Part shown: positions 54,690 through 63,952 of the stretch, piece after piece
How positions within the stretch are numbered: position 1 is the first letter of the stretch
Layout of the letters: each line of letters begins with the position of its first letter
From: an uncultured Hyphomonadaceae bacterium
GTDB lineage: Bacteria > Pseudomonadota > Alphaproteobacteria > Caulobacterales > Maricaulaceae
NCBI GenBank assembly: GCA_913058335.1
Contig: CAJXPX010000006.1
Span: 141,900-205,899, forward strand
DNA length: 64,000 bases
Reading direction: 5' to 3'
Program-made: the position numbers and the translations under genes
Notes under the pieces: generated by a model
The model's database searches: none
The model's input: only the letters and a program-made list of their open reading frames with translations
Told to the model about the DNA's origin: nothing

Positions 54690-56099
54690 TTGGAATTTGA
54701 TGAAATGGCAATTGAAAAGCTTCAAACGCGAGAGGTTTTTGAAACGATACGTGAAGGACTTCTTATTCTCGACAAAGACCTAAAGGTTCTATTTGCGAAT
54801 AAGGCCTTTCTGGATATGTTTAAAGTGACGCTCGGTGAAACGACGGATCATAAACTTTATGATCTCGGGAACGGGCAGTGGGACATACCTCATTTAAGGA
54901 AACTTCTTGATGACATTCTTTCTAAAAAACAAACGGTTGAAAATTATGTAGTTGAACATGACTTTGAGGGCATTGGTCGCAAAATAATGCACCTTAATGC
55001 CCGGAAAACATCCCGGCCCGGCAATGGTTCATCTCTCATACTCTTAGCGATAGAGGACATTACCACTGAACATGATGCGACGGCAGAACTTGACCGTCAA
55101 CGCCGTTTGGCTGAAGGCATCGTAGACACACTTCGGGAACCATTACTCGTTATAGATGGCGATCAAACAGTTATTGCTGCGAGTCGGGCATTTTACACAA
55201 AATTTGAAGTTGGCCCATCCGAGACGGTTGGACGCGAATTAGGTAAACTTGGGAACGGACAATGGGACATACCCGATTTGACCCGCCTGCTTGATAACGT
55301 CATTCCCGATTCAGAAACAATTGAAGATTATGAGGTTACCTTGGACTTTCCTCATATCGGTGAAAAAGTAATTCTCTTAAATGCGCGTAAGATATTTCGG
55401 GAAGGAAATAATTCTAAAACGCTTTTACTGGCTATGGAAGACGTCACCGAGCAAAGACAGATAGAAGCCGAAAGGGACCAACATTTACGGCGCGCCAGCA
55501 ACCTTTTGGAGGAATTAAACCATCGGGTTATGAATAGCTTAGCCATCGTAGGATCTATCATTTCAATGGAGAGCCGCACCCTATCTGATGAAGAATGTAA
55601 ATTAGCCTTCGAAAGGATGCGAACTCGCATAACGGCAATTGGCGAGCTTTACAAAAATCTTACTCGAATGAATTCTACTGAAACAGTCCAGGTTGATGCC
55701 TATTTGTCGACGATTGCCGAACAGTTATCAGACTCTCTAATATTGGGGCGGAAAGCTCCGATCACGATACGTGAAGACATTAGCCCGACGACAATCTCAA
55801 CACGTACAGCCGTGCCTTTGGGTCTTGTGCTGAACGAACTCGTGACAAACGCCATCAAATATGCCTTTGATGAAAATCAGCCCGGCGAAATCTTCATAGG
55901 GCTGAAAAAGAATTTAGAAAATTTGATATTTACTGTGTCAGATAACGGAAAAGGAATTGATGAGAATGCTAGAGTTGACTCTGGCGTTGGTGGACGTTTG
56001 GTAAAGGCCTTTGTATCTCAGTTAGAGGGTGACCTGAAGGTTGAGAGTAGCAATGGTGGAACGACCTACACATTGGTATTCCCATTAAAGTTGGTATAA
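54690..56099 (+). CDS. Sensor histidine kinase with two PAS domains (HisKA_2/HWE-like)
   Basis: This 469-residue cytoplasmic kinase has two PAS domains (about 8-125 and 137-250) that look like a recent duplication: both carry LGNGQWDIP and then LLD, and an L-N-A-R-K strand. The phosphoacceptor is H278 in LEELNHRVMNSL, HisKA_2-type as in EcfG-pathway kinases; the ATPase N-box is LNELVTNAIKYAF and the G-box DNGKGID. No membrane segment or LOV cysteine motif is seen. Start is TTG 54690 with AGGG five bases ahead. No response regulator is adjacent; the neighbour is a BLUF photoreceptor, convergent. Confidence 0.9.
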   Translation: MEFDEMAIEKLQTREVFETIREGLLILDKDLKVLFANKAFLDMFKVTLGETTDHKLYDLGNGQWDIPHLRKLLDDILSKKQTVENYVVEHDFEGIGRKIMHLNARKTSRPGNGSSLILLAIEDITTEHDATAELDRQRRLAEGIVDTLREPLLVIDGDQTVIAASRAFYTKFEVGPSETVGRELGKLGNGQWDIPDLTRLLDNVIPDSETIEDYEVTLDFPHIGEKVILLNARKIFREGNNSKTLLLAMEDVTEQRQIEAERDQHLRRASNLLEELNHRVMNSLAIVGSIISMESRTLSDEECKLAFERMRTRITAIGELYKNLTRMNSTETVQVDAYLSTIAEQLSDSLILGRKAPITIREDISPTTISTRTAVPLGLVLNELVTNAIKYAFDENQPGEIFIGLKKNLENLIFTVSDNGKGIDENARVDSGVGGRLVKAFVSQLEGDLKVESSNGGTTYTLVFPLKLV

Positions 56100-56157
56100 A
56101 TATTCAAGCTGATAAAATGGGACTGAGAATCTGATACGGTTGCCTCTCAGTTTATTT

Positions 56158-56571
56158 TCAACTTTCGTCAAACGTTATATCAAATATCATGCGAGCTATA
56201 TTGGTCGCAATAGTCTCTATTTTTGCTGATTCAATTTCTTTAAACAAGGTTTCATATTCCTCACGTGACACGACGCGCATTGCCCACCGGGGATAGGCGC
56301 GCTTGGATTCTATCGTCCACACCTCTGAAATAATCTCTGTATGTCGGTCGTCATCTAATATCTCTTGTTTTAGTGGCCCGACCTTTAGTTCATCGCCTTC
56401 CAGCAATTGCATGACCGCATCGCCATTCGAGATCAAAAAACCGGACAAGCCTAAGCGTTGGTTTTTCTGCACAAAGCGCCGCGCCATCTCGTAAATTTCG
56501 TCTTGTGTCTTAAAACTTGTGAATTTGCTCCGATAGAGCCAAGTTCTCACGCCTTCGCTATTTGGTGTCAT
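56158..56571 (-). CDS. BLUF-domain blue-light photoreceptor
   Basis: A 137-residue protein that is essentially one BLUF flavin domain plus a short helical tail. From ATG 56569-56571 the key residues are Y13, N37, Q55, W96 and M98; the spacings equal those of Y21, N45, Q63, W104 and M106 in AppA, so a working photocycle is expected. Other motifs are NQRLGLSGFLI and MQLLEGD. With no output domain it must act by protein contact. The ORF is open to 56622, but BLUF proteins start here and AAGGA lies upstream. Confidence 0.92.
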   Translation of the reverse strand: MTPNSEGVRTWLYRSKFTSFKTQDEIYEMARRFVQKNQRLGLSGFLISNGDAVMQLLEGDELKVGPLKQEILDDDRHTEIISEVWTIESKRAYPRWAMRVVSREEYETLFKEIESAKIETIATNIARMIFDITFDES

Positions 56572-56874
56572 GAATCTTAACGCTGTCCTTCGGCTTTTCG
56601 CACCTTTATATAATCTATTCAAAAAGAATATCTAGGGATTCGGGCATACCGGGCTTTATGCTCAACGCGGCATTGATAGGTGAACCAAAATATACCTCTT
56701 TTCCTCGCGGCCGGAAAAATCAGGGTCAGCCCAAGCTACGAATCCTAAAGTTTATGCTTAATAACTCCACAATGGCTGTTTAATTAAATTTTATCGCTCT
56801 TTGTGTAAAGACGTTACAAGTTGGATCGGCAATCTCGGTTTGACGGACTGTACGGCTTTTGCGTAATATCGGGT
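56572..56874. other. 303-base region between the BLUF gene and the SDHAF4 gene
   Basis: Divergent promoters for both genes are expected here. On the minus strand GATTATATAAAG near 56611-56622 offers a -10-like box for the BLUF gene. I found no RNA gene, terminator or protein of note in it. Confidence 0.5.
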
Positions 56875-57084
56875 ATGACAGAAAACCCACTTGATAAAAC
56901 GCTCGAAAATGAGTCGGCGAAAAAAGTTTTGAGCCCTGCCGCAAAGCGGGCTCTGGCTGAAGCCCAAGCGCGCCGCAAAGCGCGTGAAGAGACAGACCGT
57001 CCAAAAGAGACATCCGGCCCGAAAGGTGTGGAGCCCACGCGCTACGGTGATTGGGAACGAGGGGGCATCGCCTATGACTTTTAA
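56875..57084 (+). CDS. SDHAF4 (DUF1674) succinate dehydrogenase assembly factor
   Basis: This 69-residue protein ends in GVEPTRYGDWERGGIAYDF, the hallmark of DUF1674/SDHAF4, preceded by an alanine- and lysine-rich helix (SPAAKRALAEAQARRKA). The eukaryotic homologue binds the flavinated SdhA subunit during complex II assembly. Start ATG 56875 is chosen because the family begins near here; its ribosome site (GGG) is weak and the frame is open to 56821. No sdh gene is in the window. Confidence 0.88.
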   Translation: MTENPLDKTLENESAKKVLSPAAKRALAEAQARRKAREETDRPKETSGPKGVEPTRYGDWERGGIAYDF

Positions 57085-57175
57085 GTCATAGGTTTGCACT
57101 CCCCGCACGAATTAAAGAGCGGGTGAGCAGGCAGGAGACCTTCCATTCGCAGGTGAAATGAAATGGGAGTGGCAA

Positions 57176-58231
57176 ATGCCAATTAAATCTATCATCGGCG
57201 CTATGGGCGTTCTCGGTCTGTTAAGTCTTTCAGGCATTGCCAATGCCGGGAATTGCGCCGGCCCTGATTGCCGCTTGGGCGTCAGTTATATTTCGGGCCC
57301 CAATGCCCAGTTCGGCCCGGTTACGGTTCAAAACAACCATCCTATGGGCCATTTGCGGACAATTAATTTCCAACGCTCGCCGCATATTTCGATTATGCGG
57401 GTTCATAGTCTTGAGGCAGGCCCCGCCCTCTCAGATGCACCCGTAACATTTACAGGTGGATGTCACCCGGAATCGACGCAATATTGCCGTCAGGAGACAG
57501 GGACTCCTGTAAACGTGGAATTATTCGCGCCCGCACCCCAGACTGCTTATACTGGTCAGGTCTCAATTCCGACAACTTATAGCTCGCACACAGTAGATCA
57601 CTCTCTGTTTCAATCGCGCCAATATGGCAACGCCGGATTTGTTCCGGGGATTGCCCATATTCCAACATCTATTGTTGATCGCAGCCCTGATAACGCAGAT
57701 CGTATTCTGAACTCAGGCCGGACAATTCCGCAGCCGCATGTCAGCGGCGGCGTTGCGCCTCGTCCGTCTATGATAAGAGAGAACCGTGGATATACGGGTC
57801 AGGTTTCCATCCCGACGACATATGGCCCACGCACTCAGGGCTTTATGAGCGGAGTTCAATCGCCAGCGCCGGCATACTCACAACCAGTTGGCATTCCTGA
57901 GACTTATGCTTTTGGCGCGCAAGGCCAGACCATGACGGCCCCCGCGCCCCAATACGGCGCGCCGCAACTCGCTGGAGCTCCAGTTCTGCAAAGCAATGGA
58001 ACCTACGGGTCCACAGTGGGCTCAGACGGAACCTATTGGGAAAAAGCGTCCGGCCCGACCTTTTTCGGAGACACTTTGGCAACGCAAGTGATCTGCAAGC
58101 GCAAAGTGGAAACGCAAGTCGTCAACCCTGTGGTCGGAGTTCCGGTTCCGACGTGTCAGACGTCGCAACCCCATGTCCCGCATACTGGGCATATCGCGCC
58201 GCAGCAACCCTACCCTGGTTGGACATATTAA
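57176..58231 (+). CDS. Secreted low-complexity protein with YTGQVSIPTTY repeats
   Basis: I do not recognise the family. From ATG 57176, with GGGAG upstream, the 351-residue protein has a signal peptide (hydrophobic to about 22, ANA cleavage). The mature chain is rich in Pro, Gly, Ser, Tyr and Gln and has two exact copies of YTGQVSIPTTY (about residues 125 and 205) plus shorter variants such as VGIPETYAFGAQ. Cysteine pairs appear early and near the C-terminus (QVICKRKVE, VPTCQTS). It looks like a surface or matrix protein. A similar-style gene follows. Confidence 0.75.
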   Translation: MPIKSIIGAMGVLGLLSLSGIANAGNCAGPDCRLGVSYISGPNAQFGPVTVQNNHPMGHLRTINFQRSPHISIMRVHSLEAGPALSDAPVTFTGGCHPESTQYCRQETGTPVNVELFAPAPQTAYTGQVSIPTTYSSHTVDHSLFQSRQYGNAGFVPGIAHIPTSIVDRSPDNADRILNSGRTIPQPHVSGGVAPRPSMIRENRGYTGQVSIPTTYGPRTQGFMSGVQSPAPAYSQPVGIPETYAFGAQGQTMTAPAPQYGAPQLAGAPVLQSNGTYGSTVGSDGTYWEKASGPTFFGDTLATQVICKRKVETQVVNPVVGVPVPTCQTSQPHVPHTGHIAPQQPYPGWTY

Positions 58232-58235
58232 TTCG

Positions 58236-58271
58236 GCGGGAGCAGAGCCCGAAACCGGCTCGGATTCCCGC
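58236..58271 (+). other. Two-part hairpin after the 57176 gene
   Basis: GCGGGA/TCCCGC (58236-58241, 58266-58271) encloses GAGCC/GGCTC (58245-58249, 58257-58261) with loop CGAAACC. There is no T run, so it more likely stabilises the message or governs the gene downstream than terminates. Confidence 0.6.
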
Positions 58272-58409
58272 GAAAAGAGAATCAAATTGCGCGGCGCTGA
58301 AGTCGGCGCGATAAAACAAGTCAAAATGAGAGCTCGGCAGGATGCCGGCCTGGTTGAGAGAGTTTCAGCCATAACCATTTCTATGACGTAAAATAAGAAA
58401 GTGGATATT

Positions 58410-58973
58410 ATGTCCCGAATTTTTAAAATTGCCATTTTAAGCGCCGCCGGTTTAGCCCTGACAACCGCCGCAAATGCGGGCCATTACGGCCAATCTTACG
58501 GTCCATCTAATTACGAAGCGTCTTCCTACGGAATGTCTTCTTATAGCCAGTCTACCTATGGCGGCGAAATGTCTCAATACGAAGCCAGTGCCCGTTACGG
58601 TTCCGGCTCTATAAGCGATGCTTATACAGACGGCGATGTTCAGACATATGGTTTTTCAGGAACCCTGCCCGGTCTCGGTCAGAATGAAAGCCTTCAGGCC
58701 ACGAATTGCCCGACCGCCGTTTACAATCCCGAAGGCGGACGCGTTTTAGGGTGTTATAATGTTGTGAAACCTGTGCCGAAGACGACTTATTATCGTATCG
58801 TGCGTCCGGTGATTTATGTGCGTTATCCGGTCTGCTGCGCGCCTATAGCGCCTCCTCCTCCTCCTCCGCCAGCGCCTAAGCCTTGCTGCATAGCGCCGCC
58901 GCCTCCCCCGCCTTGCTATAGCGGATGCCTGCCGATTCAGGTGGGAGCCAGCCGTTACGGGTCAGCTTGGTAA
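58410..58973 (+). CDS. Secreted Tyr/Ser/Gly-rich protein with proline-cysteine tail
   Basis: I do not recognise the family. From ATG 58410 the 187-residue protein has a signal peptide (ANA cleavage at about residue 23), a Tyr-Ser-Gly region with repeated SSYGMSSYSQSTYGG-like segments, a core with two cysteines (ATNCPTAVYNPEGGRVLGCY) and a tail of proline runs with cysteines (VCCAPIAPPPPPPP, KPCCIAPPPPPP, CYSGCLP). This suggests an extracellular, possibly cross-linked structural protein. A GTG at 58401 is an alternative start. Confidence 0.75.
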   Translation: MSRIFKIAILSAAGLALTTAANAGHYGQSYGPSNYEASSYGMSSYSQSTYGGEMSQYEASARYGSGSISDAYTDGDVQTYGFSGTLPGLGQNESLQATNCPTAVYNPEGGRVLGCYNVVKPVPKTTYYRIVRPVIYVRYPVCCAPIAPPPPPPPAPKPCCIAPPPPPPCYSGCLPIQVGASRYGSAW

Positions 58974-58984
58974 GAAATTTCAAG

Positions 58985-59013
58985 CCCTTCAGTAATTTCA
59001 CTGAAGGGTTTTT
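58985..59013 (+). terminator. Intrinsic terminator of the 58410 gene
   Basis: A perfect 9-bp stem CCCTTCAGT/ACTGAAGGG with loop AATTTC leads into five T. It ends the plus-strand secreted-protein unit and lies just before the convergent pyrF stop. Confidence 0.92.
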
Positions 59014-59016
59014 CAT

Positions 59017-59706
59017 TTAGGACGTCATATTATCAAGGATATTTAACGCTGCTTGGCGTGGATCTTTTGCCGCAGATATCGGCCGCCCGACGACCAGATG
59101 CGACGCTCCGCTTTTCAGCGCGTCGCCGGGGGTCGCTATCCGTTTTTGATCGCCCGCCTCGCCGCCCGGCATACGAACGCCAGGTGTAACGATGAGAAAG
59201 TCATCCGGAACAACCGCCCGAATGGCGGCAGCTTCTAACGGGGAAGACACGACGCCGTCCATTCCGGCCTCTACCGATTGCTCGACCCGGCGCATCACCA
59301 GAGTCATGGCGTCGTCATGATACCCAATAGCTCCGAGAGCAGCTTGGTCGAGAGAGGTCAGTACAGTCACGCCGAGGAGTTTCAGGGAGCTTTCACCGCG
59401 CCCGATTACTGCGCTTTGCATCACATCCGGACGCGCGTGAACCGTCAGTAAGTCAGCCCCTAATCCGGCGATTGACCGCGTCGCTTTTTCTACGGTCGCG
59501 CCAATATCATGTAGTTTAAAATCATAGAAGACTTGCTTGCCTTGCGCTTTTAGGCGCTGTCCAAACTCTACGCCTCCGATCGGTAAAAGCTGGAGTCCGA
59601 TTTTATAACTCGAAACGCTGTCTCCAAGAACTTTTACCAAGTTTTCTGCCTCAGAAACGCTCGGCAAATCAAGGGCGACATATAATCTAGAATCTGAATA
59701 TGACAT
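59017..59706 (-). CDS. pyrF: Orotidine-5'-phosphate decarboxylase
   Basis: A 229-residue TIM-barrel enzyme for the last step of UMP synthesis. The catalytic DFKLHDIGATVEKA (about residues 61-74, Lys/Asp network), the N-terminal LYVALDLPS and the phosphate loop VTPGVRMPGGEAGDQKR / VGRPI are all present. It follows the SDR gene by one base on the same strand and may be cotranscribed. Confidence 0.97.
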   Translation of the reverse strand: MSYSDSRLYVALDLPSVSEAENLVKVLGDSVSSYKIGLQLLPIGGVEFGQRLKAQGKQVFYDFKLHDIGATVEKATRSIAGLGADLLTVHARPDVMQSAVIGRGESSLKLLGVTVLTSLDQAALGAIGYHDDAMTLVMRRVEQSVEAGMDGVVSSPLEAAAIRAVVPDDFLIVTPGVRMPGGEAGDQKRIATPGDALKSGASHLVVGRPISAAKDPRQAALNILDNMTS

Positions 59707-59707
59707 G

Positions 59708-60505
59708 TCAGGTCTTTCGGAATTTTTGTGAATTCTTGGCCATTAGGGTTTGGGTCAAGGTCACAGGAAGTATTCGTCCTAATAAAGCGATAAATTTATT
59801 AACTCGCCCGGAAATGAAAACCGCCCGGTTTTTCTCCAGCGCCTCATACCCCATTTCGGCGCAAATATCGGCGTCCATAACCATATACTCAGGCAGTCTA
59901 TTTATCGCCTCGCGTGTGCCGTTAACGTCATGAAATTCAGTTATAGTAAAACCCGGACAAAGCGCAGTGACATGCACCCCCGTACCGTCCAGCTCGGAAT
60001 TTAGGCTTTCAGAAAATTTGATGAGAAAAGATTTAACGGCAGCGTATAATGTATGGCCTTTGGATCCCGGCATGTGGCCCGCGAGAGACGCCACATTCAT
60101 GATGCGGCCAAAGCCGCGCCCCACCATCGCGGGGGCTAGTTTTCGTGTCAACTCACACGGCGCGGTTGTCATGAGTTGAATGAAGTTACCATGCGCGTCC
60201 CACTCACTTTCTAGATACTGTCCGGGATGTCCATATCCCGCATTATTTATAAGGCCGTCAATCTGAAGGGACTTTTCCCTTATGGTCGCAAGCAGTTTAT
60301 CAACCGCGTTGTCTTCAAAGAGATCTGTTTCGATGACATGGCTTTCGGCTTCAAAATTTTGCATTAATTCTTTGGCTAAAGCTTCCATAGGCGCAACGCG
60401 ACGCGCGCAGAGAACGAGATTCCATCCACGGGAAGCGTATTCGCGCGCTAACGCGGCGCCTAATCCGGCAGAGGCGCCTGTAATGAGTATAGTGGGCCGG
60501 GTCAT
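59708..60505 (-). CDS. Short-chain dehydrogenase/reductase
   Basis: This 265-residue SDR has the cofactor loop ITGASAGLGAAL (about 7-18), NNAGYGHPG, and the catalytic Ser-Tyr-Lys set in NVASLAGHMPGSKGHTLYAAVKS. The tail ends with a basic helix. It is of the classical NAD(P) type related to YqjQ/DltE-like reductases; the substrate is unknown. I chose ATG 60503-60505; a GTG three codons earlier is possible, and neither has a good ribosome site. Confidence 0.9.
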   Translation of the reverse strand: MTRPTILITGASAGLGAALAREYASRGWNLVLCARRVAPMEALAKELMQNFEAESHVIETDLFEDNAVDKLLATIREKSLQIDGLINNAGYGHPGQYLESEWDAHGNFIQLMTTAPCELTRKLAPAMVGRGFGRIMNVASLAGHMPGSKGHTLYAAVKSFLIKFSESLNSELDGTGVHVTALCPGFTITEFHDVNGTREAINRLPEYMVMDADICAEMGYEALEKNRAVFISGRVNKFIALLGRILPVTLTQTLMAKNSQKFRKT

Positions 60506-60586
60506 AGAGGTCACGGTTTTGTAAGTGGTATAATGTCCCTAAGCTGTTAACTTATACCGCAAGACTTTCAAGGGCGGAGCGTTTTC

Positions 60587-60874
60587 ATGTTGAAATATTT
60601 ACTTGTTATTGCCGGGCTTTCGGTCGTCTCGGCGTGCAGCACGACGGCAGACCCTAACCCTTATATGGGTTTTGATTGTGATCAATTGAGAGCTATGTCA
60701 GACAGGGCAAGCGCGATAGACCCGTTTGCCTCTCAACAGGTTGGCCCGGCCCCGCAGGCAGGTCTTGTCGGTGACCGCGAAGGACTTGAAACAGAAACTG
60801 CGTCATTATCATCGAAAAAAGATGACGAGGCCCGCGCTATTCAGGCGGCCTATCAAGCCAAAAGTTGTACGTAA
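60587..60874 (+). CDS. Small lipoprotein of unknown function
   Basis: A 95-residue predicted lipoprotein with lipobox VSAC (lipidated C17), then NPYMGFDCDQLRAMSDRASA, a second cysteine in a helix, and a third at the C-terminus (KSCT), possibly forming a disulfide. This motif occurs in small alphaproteobacterial lipoproteins, but I know no function. It diverges from the SDR gene and is followed after 22 bases by the desaturase-family gene. Confidence 0.75.
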   Translation: MLKYLLVIAGLSVVSACSTTADPNPYMGFDCDQLRAMSDRASAIDPFASQQVGPAPQAGLVGDREGLETETASLSSKKDDEARAIQAAYQAKSCT

Positions 60875-60896
60875 GTTTTTAGATCGTATTAAATAA

Positions 60897-61697
60897 ATGA
60901 ATGATGAAACCCTCATTCGGTTCAGCATATTTGCCGGAGCCTTACTGCTTTTCTCAGTTCTGGAAGCCCTCTTTCCAAGACGGGAACGCGTTCAAGGCCG
61001 ACTGCGCCGATGGCTGACGAACCTGTCTCTTGTTATTTCCGGGTCCCTGAGTCTCATGGTCTTAGGCCCACTTCTTGCGGTTGGGGTTGCCGCTTGGGCC
61101 TCTTTAAACGAAGGGGGTCTATTGAATTTAGTTGACTGGCCAGTCTGGCTAGAATTTGGGATCGCGTTTTTTGTTCTGGATTTCACAATCTGGCTCCAAC
61201 ATGTGGCCACACATAAGATACCCTTACTTTGGCGGCTGCATAAAGTTCATCATGCCGATCGAGACCTTGACGCCAGTTCAGGAGTTCGCTTTCATCCTGT
61301 TGAAATATTCTTGTCTATGCTGTTTAAATGCCTGATAGTTTTGTGGCTAGGCCCGATGGTCTTGGCGGTGGTCGTTTTCGAGATAACCTTAAATGCCACA
61401 GCCATTTTCAGCCATGCAAACCTAAAACTTCCGGTTTTTCTAGATAAGTCCCTGCGCAAAATAATTGTGACGCCTGACATGCACCGTGTCCATCATTCCG
61501 TTATTCTGCGCGAGAGCCAGAAGAATTACGGGTTTAACTTCTCGTTTTGGGATCGGCTGTTTGGAACGTATCAGCCAGACCCTAGCAAAGGACAATTAGG
61601 CATGACGCTTGGACTGGAAGACGCGCAGGTAAACGCCACACAACAGTTTGGATGGAGTCTCTGGCTTCCGTTTAAAAAATCAAACCCGAATATATAA
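60897..61697 (+). CDS. Sterol desaturase / fatty-acid hydroxylase family protein
   Basis: This 266-residue membrane protein has the eight-histidine di-iron signature: QHVATH (near 101), LHKVHHADRD (near 115-124), and MHRVHHS (near 197), plus FHPVE. Four to five hydrophobic segments surround them. Family members insert oxygen or a double bond into sterols, carotenoids or fatty acyl chains; bacterial substrates are mostly unknown, ornithine-lipid or hopanoid modification being options. Start ATG 60897. Confidence 0.92.
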   Translation: MNDETLIRFSIFAGALLLFSVLEALFPRRERVQGRLRRWLTNLSLVISGSLSLMVLGPLLAVGVAAWASLNEGGLLNLVDWPVWLEFGIAFFVLDFTIWLQHVATHKIPLLWRLHKVHHADRDLDASSGVRFHPVEIFLSMLFKCLIVLWLGPMVLAVVVFEITLNATAIFSHANLKLPVFLDKSLRKIIVTPDMHRVHHSVILRESQKNYGFNFSFWDRLFGTYQPDPSKGQLGMTLGLEDAQVNATQQFGWSLWLPFKKSNPNI

Positions 61698-61752
61698 TCA
61701 CCCTTGAGCAATCGCTCGGCGCGCCATATCTTTCTGGAAATAGGAGACGCGT

Positions 61753-62301
61753 ATGCTTTGGATAATTTTAGGGCTTATCTCCCTCTTTCTTGGCGTCATC
61801 ATCATTCTTTACAACCAACTGGTTCAGAGCCGACAGCTTGTTGATAATGGCTGGTCAGATATTGAGGTGCAGCTAAAACGCCGGGCAGATCTTATTCCGA
61901 AACTGGTCGAAACCGTGAAAGCTTATGCCAGGCATGAACGAAATTTATTCTCAGAAGTGATTGAAAAACGCCATGCCGCATTGGCCGCAGGGGACGACCC
62001 CACAGCCCGCGCCTCCGCCGAGAACGCCCTACAAAGACCGGTCGGTAAAATTTTTGCGCTCGCAGAAGATTACCCCGATTTGAAAACCTCTGATAATTTT
62101 CTCGATTTACAGACCGAACTTTCTGAAACTGAGAGTAAAATTGAAATGGCGCGGCGTTTTTATAACGGAGCGGTGCGCGAACTGAATACTAAAGTTGAAT
62201 CTGTGCCAAGCAATTTCGTGGCAAAACCTTTCGGGTTTTCTAAGCGTGATTATTTTGAAATTGACGAAGCGGATTATGCCGTGCCTGAGGTTAATCTATG
62301 A
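61753..62301 (+). CDS. lemA: LemA family protein
   Basis: A 182-residue protein with one N-terminal membrane helix (about 1-20) and a helical bundle with the family core NQLVQSRQLVDNGWSDIEVQ then LKRRADLIPKLVETVKAYA, and a C-terminal FNTKV-like segment ELNTKVESVPSNFVAKPFGF. LemA proteins are of uncertain role in envelope processes and commonly pair with a DUF2207 protein, as here: the stop overlaps the next start (ATGA at 62298-62301). Confidence 0.95.
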   Translation: MLWIILGLISLFLGVIIILYNQLVQSRQLVDNGWSDIEVQLKRRADLIPKLVETVKAYARHERNLFSEVIEKRHAALAAGDDPTARASAENALQRPVGKIFALAEDYPDLKTSDNFLDLQTELSETESKIEMARRFYNGAVRELNTKVESVPSNFVAKPFGFSKRDYFEIDEADYAVPEVNL

Positions 62302-63952
62302 GACAATTTCTTCTCTCTCTCCTTTTAGTTTGTATCTGGAGCGTTGGCGCCCAAGCGCAACAGGTTGACCTAAGCGGAGAGCATATAAAAGTGTTTGACG
62401 TTCAACTGGAACTCCTGACCTCCGGCGATGTCAAAGTGACGGAAACTATTACGATCCAAGACGGGACCGGACAAAACCGGAGGGGTATATTTCGTGAACT
62501 TCCCGCGACCAAATATGTCGCGGAATATGATGTATTTGATAAAGTTAAATATGACATGAAAATGATTACGCGTGATGGGAAACCTGAACCGTTTGAAGAA
62601 AATAAAATAAATAATGCCTGGCAATGGCGTATTGGCGATGCGGATATTTACCTCCCCAATGGCCAACATACTTATCAACTTGTTTATACTGTCGAAAATG
62701 AAATTCGGTATCGAGATAAATTTGACGAATTACTTTGGAACGTCACAGGGAATTACTGGAACTACCCGGTTGCAAAAGCCCAAGTCAGAGTGAAAGTCCC
62801 GGCAGAAGCAAATGTTTTGGATTATAATGCAAATACAGGCCGCATTGGCGCGGACGGAAATAACTTTACATCCAGTCGTGTCGGCGATGATTTAATTTTT
62901 GAAACCCGACGTCCCCTCTCCGCCGGCGAGGGGTTAACAGTCTCTGTGACTGTTCCCAAAGGACAGATAGACGGCCTGACAGCTAAAGATTTACGGCGAT
63001 ATTGGTGGCTTAAAAATGGAGCCCTATTAATTATTACGATCTTTTCGCTTTGTGTGTTCGGATTTTATTACTGGCAATGGGACAGGGTAGGCCGAGACCC
63101 CGCGAAGCAACCCGTATTTGCCCGATATGACCCTCCCAGCTATGATGGAAAAGTTTATTCGGCGGCCGCCTCCCAACGTATTTTGAAGCGCAGCCTCTCT
63201 GGAAATACAGCCTTAATTTCTACTCTCATTAATTTATCCATTAAAGGCTGGATAGATATGAAGGTAAATAAAAAATCCACTACATTTACTAAAACAGGGG
63301 GCGGCAAACAAAAAAAGAATTTGCTTGAAGATGAACAAATTGTTTTCAACAACCTTTTCAAATCGGGAAAAGAAACTTTGAAGTTAGATAAAACTCCAAA
63401 CACTCATTTTGACTCTATGCGCACAAAATTTGAAAAACACTTAAACGAATATTATTCGAATGAGTATCACCGAGTAAATGCCGGATGGATCATTCTGGGT
63501 ATTATTTTGAGCGTAGTGGGCATCGCACTGACCTTAACTCAACTCAATACCGGATCTACTTATGTGGTTTTTGCGATCTTGGGTGTCATCATCATGAATA
63601 TTGTCTTTTTGTTTCTCTTGCCGGCGCCAACAAGATTAGGTCAATCGGTCCGGGCGGAAATAGAAGGCTTTAAGCTTTATATGGAGACGGCAGAGAAGGG
63701 CCGGTTAAACGCCGTTAAAGTTGGGTCCGGGCAGCCGCCGCCTATGACGCAAGACCGTTACGAGATGTTTCTGCCTTACGCGATTGCCTTGGACGTAGAA
63801 AAACCCTGGACGAAGTATTTTGAAAAAACTCTACCGGATATAGCGAAAGATTATCAGCCGAGCTACGCCCATGGAAACGCATTAAAAGGCGGTTTTGGAG
63901 GAGGATCTTTAAATGCGCTTAATAGCTCAATGGTCAAAAGCCTCTCCACCGG
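62298..63952 (+). CDS. DUF2207 membrane protein, truncated by contig end
   Basis: Genomic sequence gives 551 codons from ATG 62298, with no stop before the adapter. It has a signal peptide (to about residue 21, AQA), an extracytoplasmic beta domain (DVKVTETITIQDGTG; GIFRELPATKYV), a membrane helix near 236-256 and two more near 395-440, then a Gly/Asn/Ser-rich stretch (GGFGGGSLNALNSSM). That tail is typical of the family just before its end, so little is probably lost. Reading on into the adapter gives the artefact peptide CLLYTSPSPRD. Paired with LemA; function unknown. Confidence 0.9.

Noticed and set aside
54690..56099. LOV photoreceptor domains in the kinase
   Set aside because: The PAS domains lack the NCRFLQ cysteine motif, so no flavin adduct site is visible; they remain generic PAS domains.
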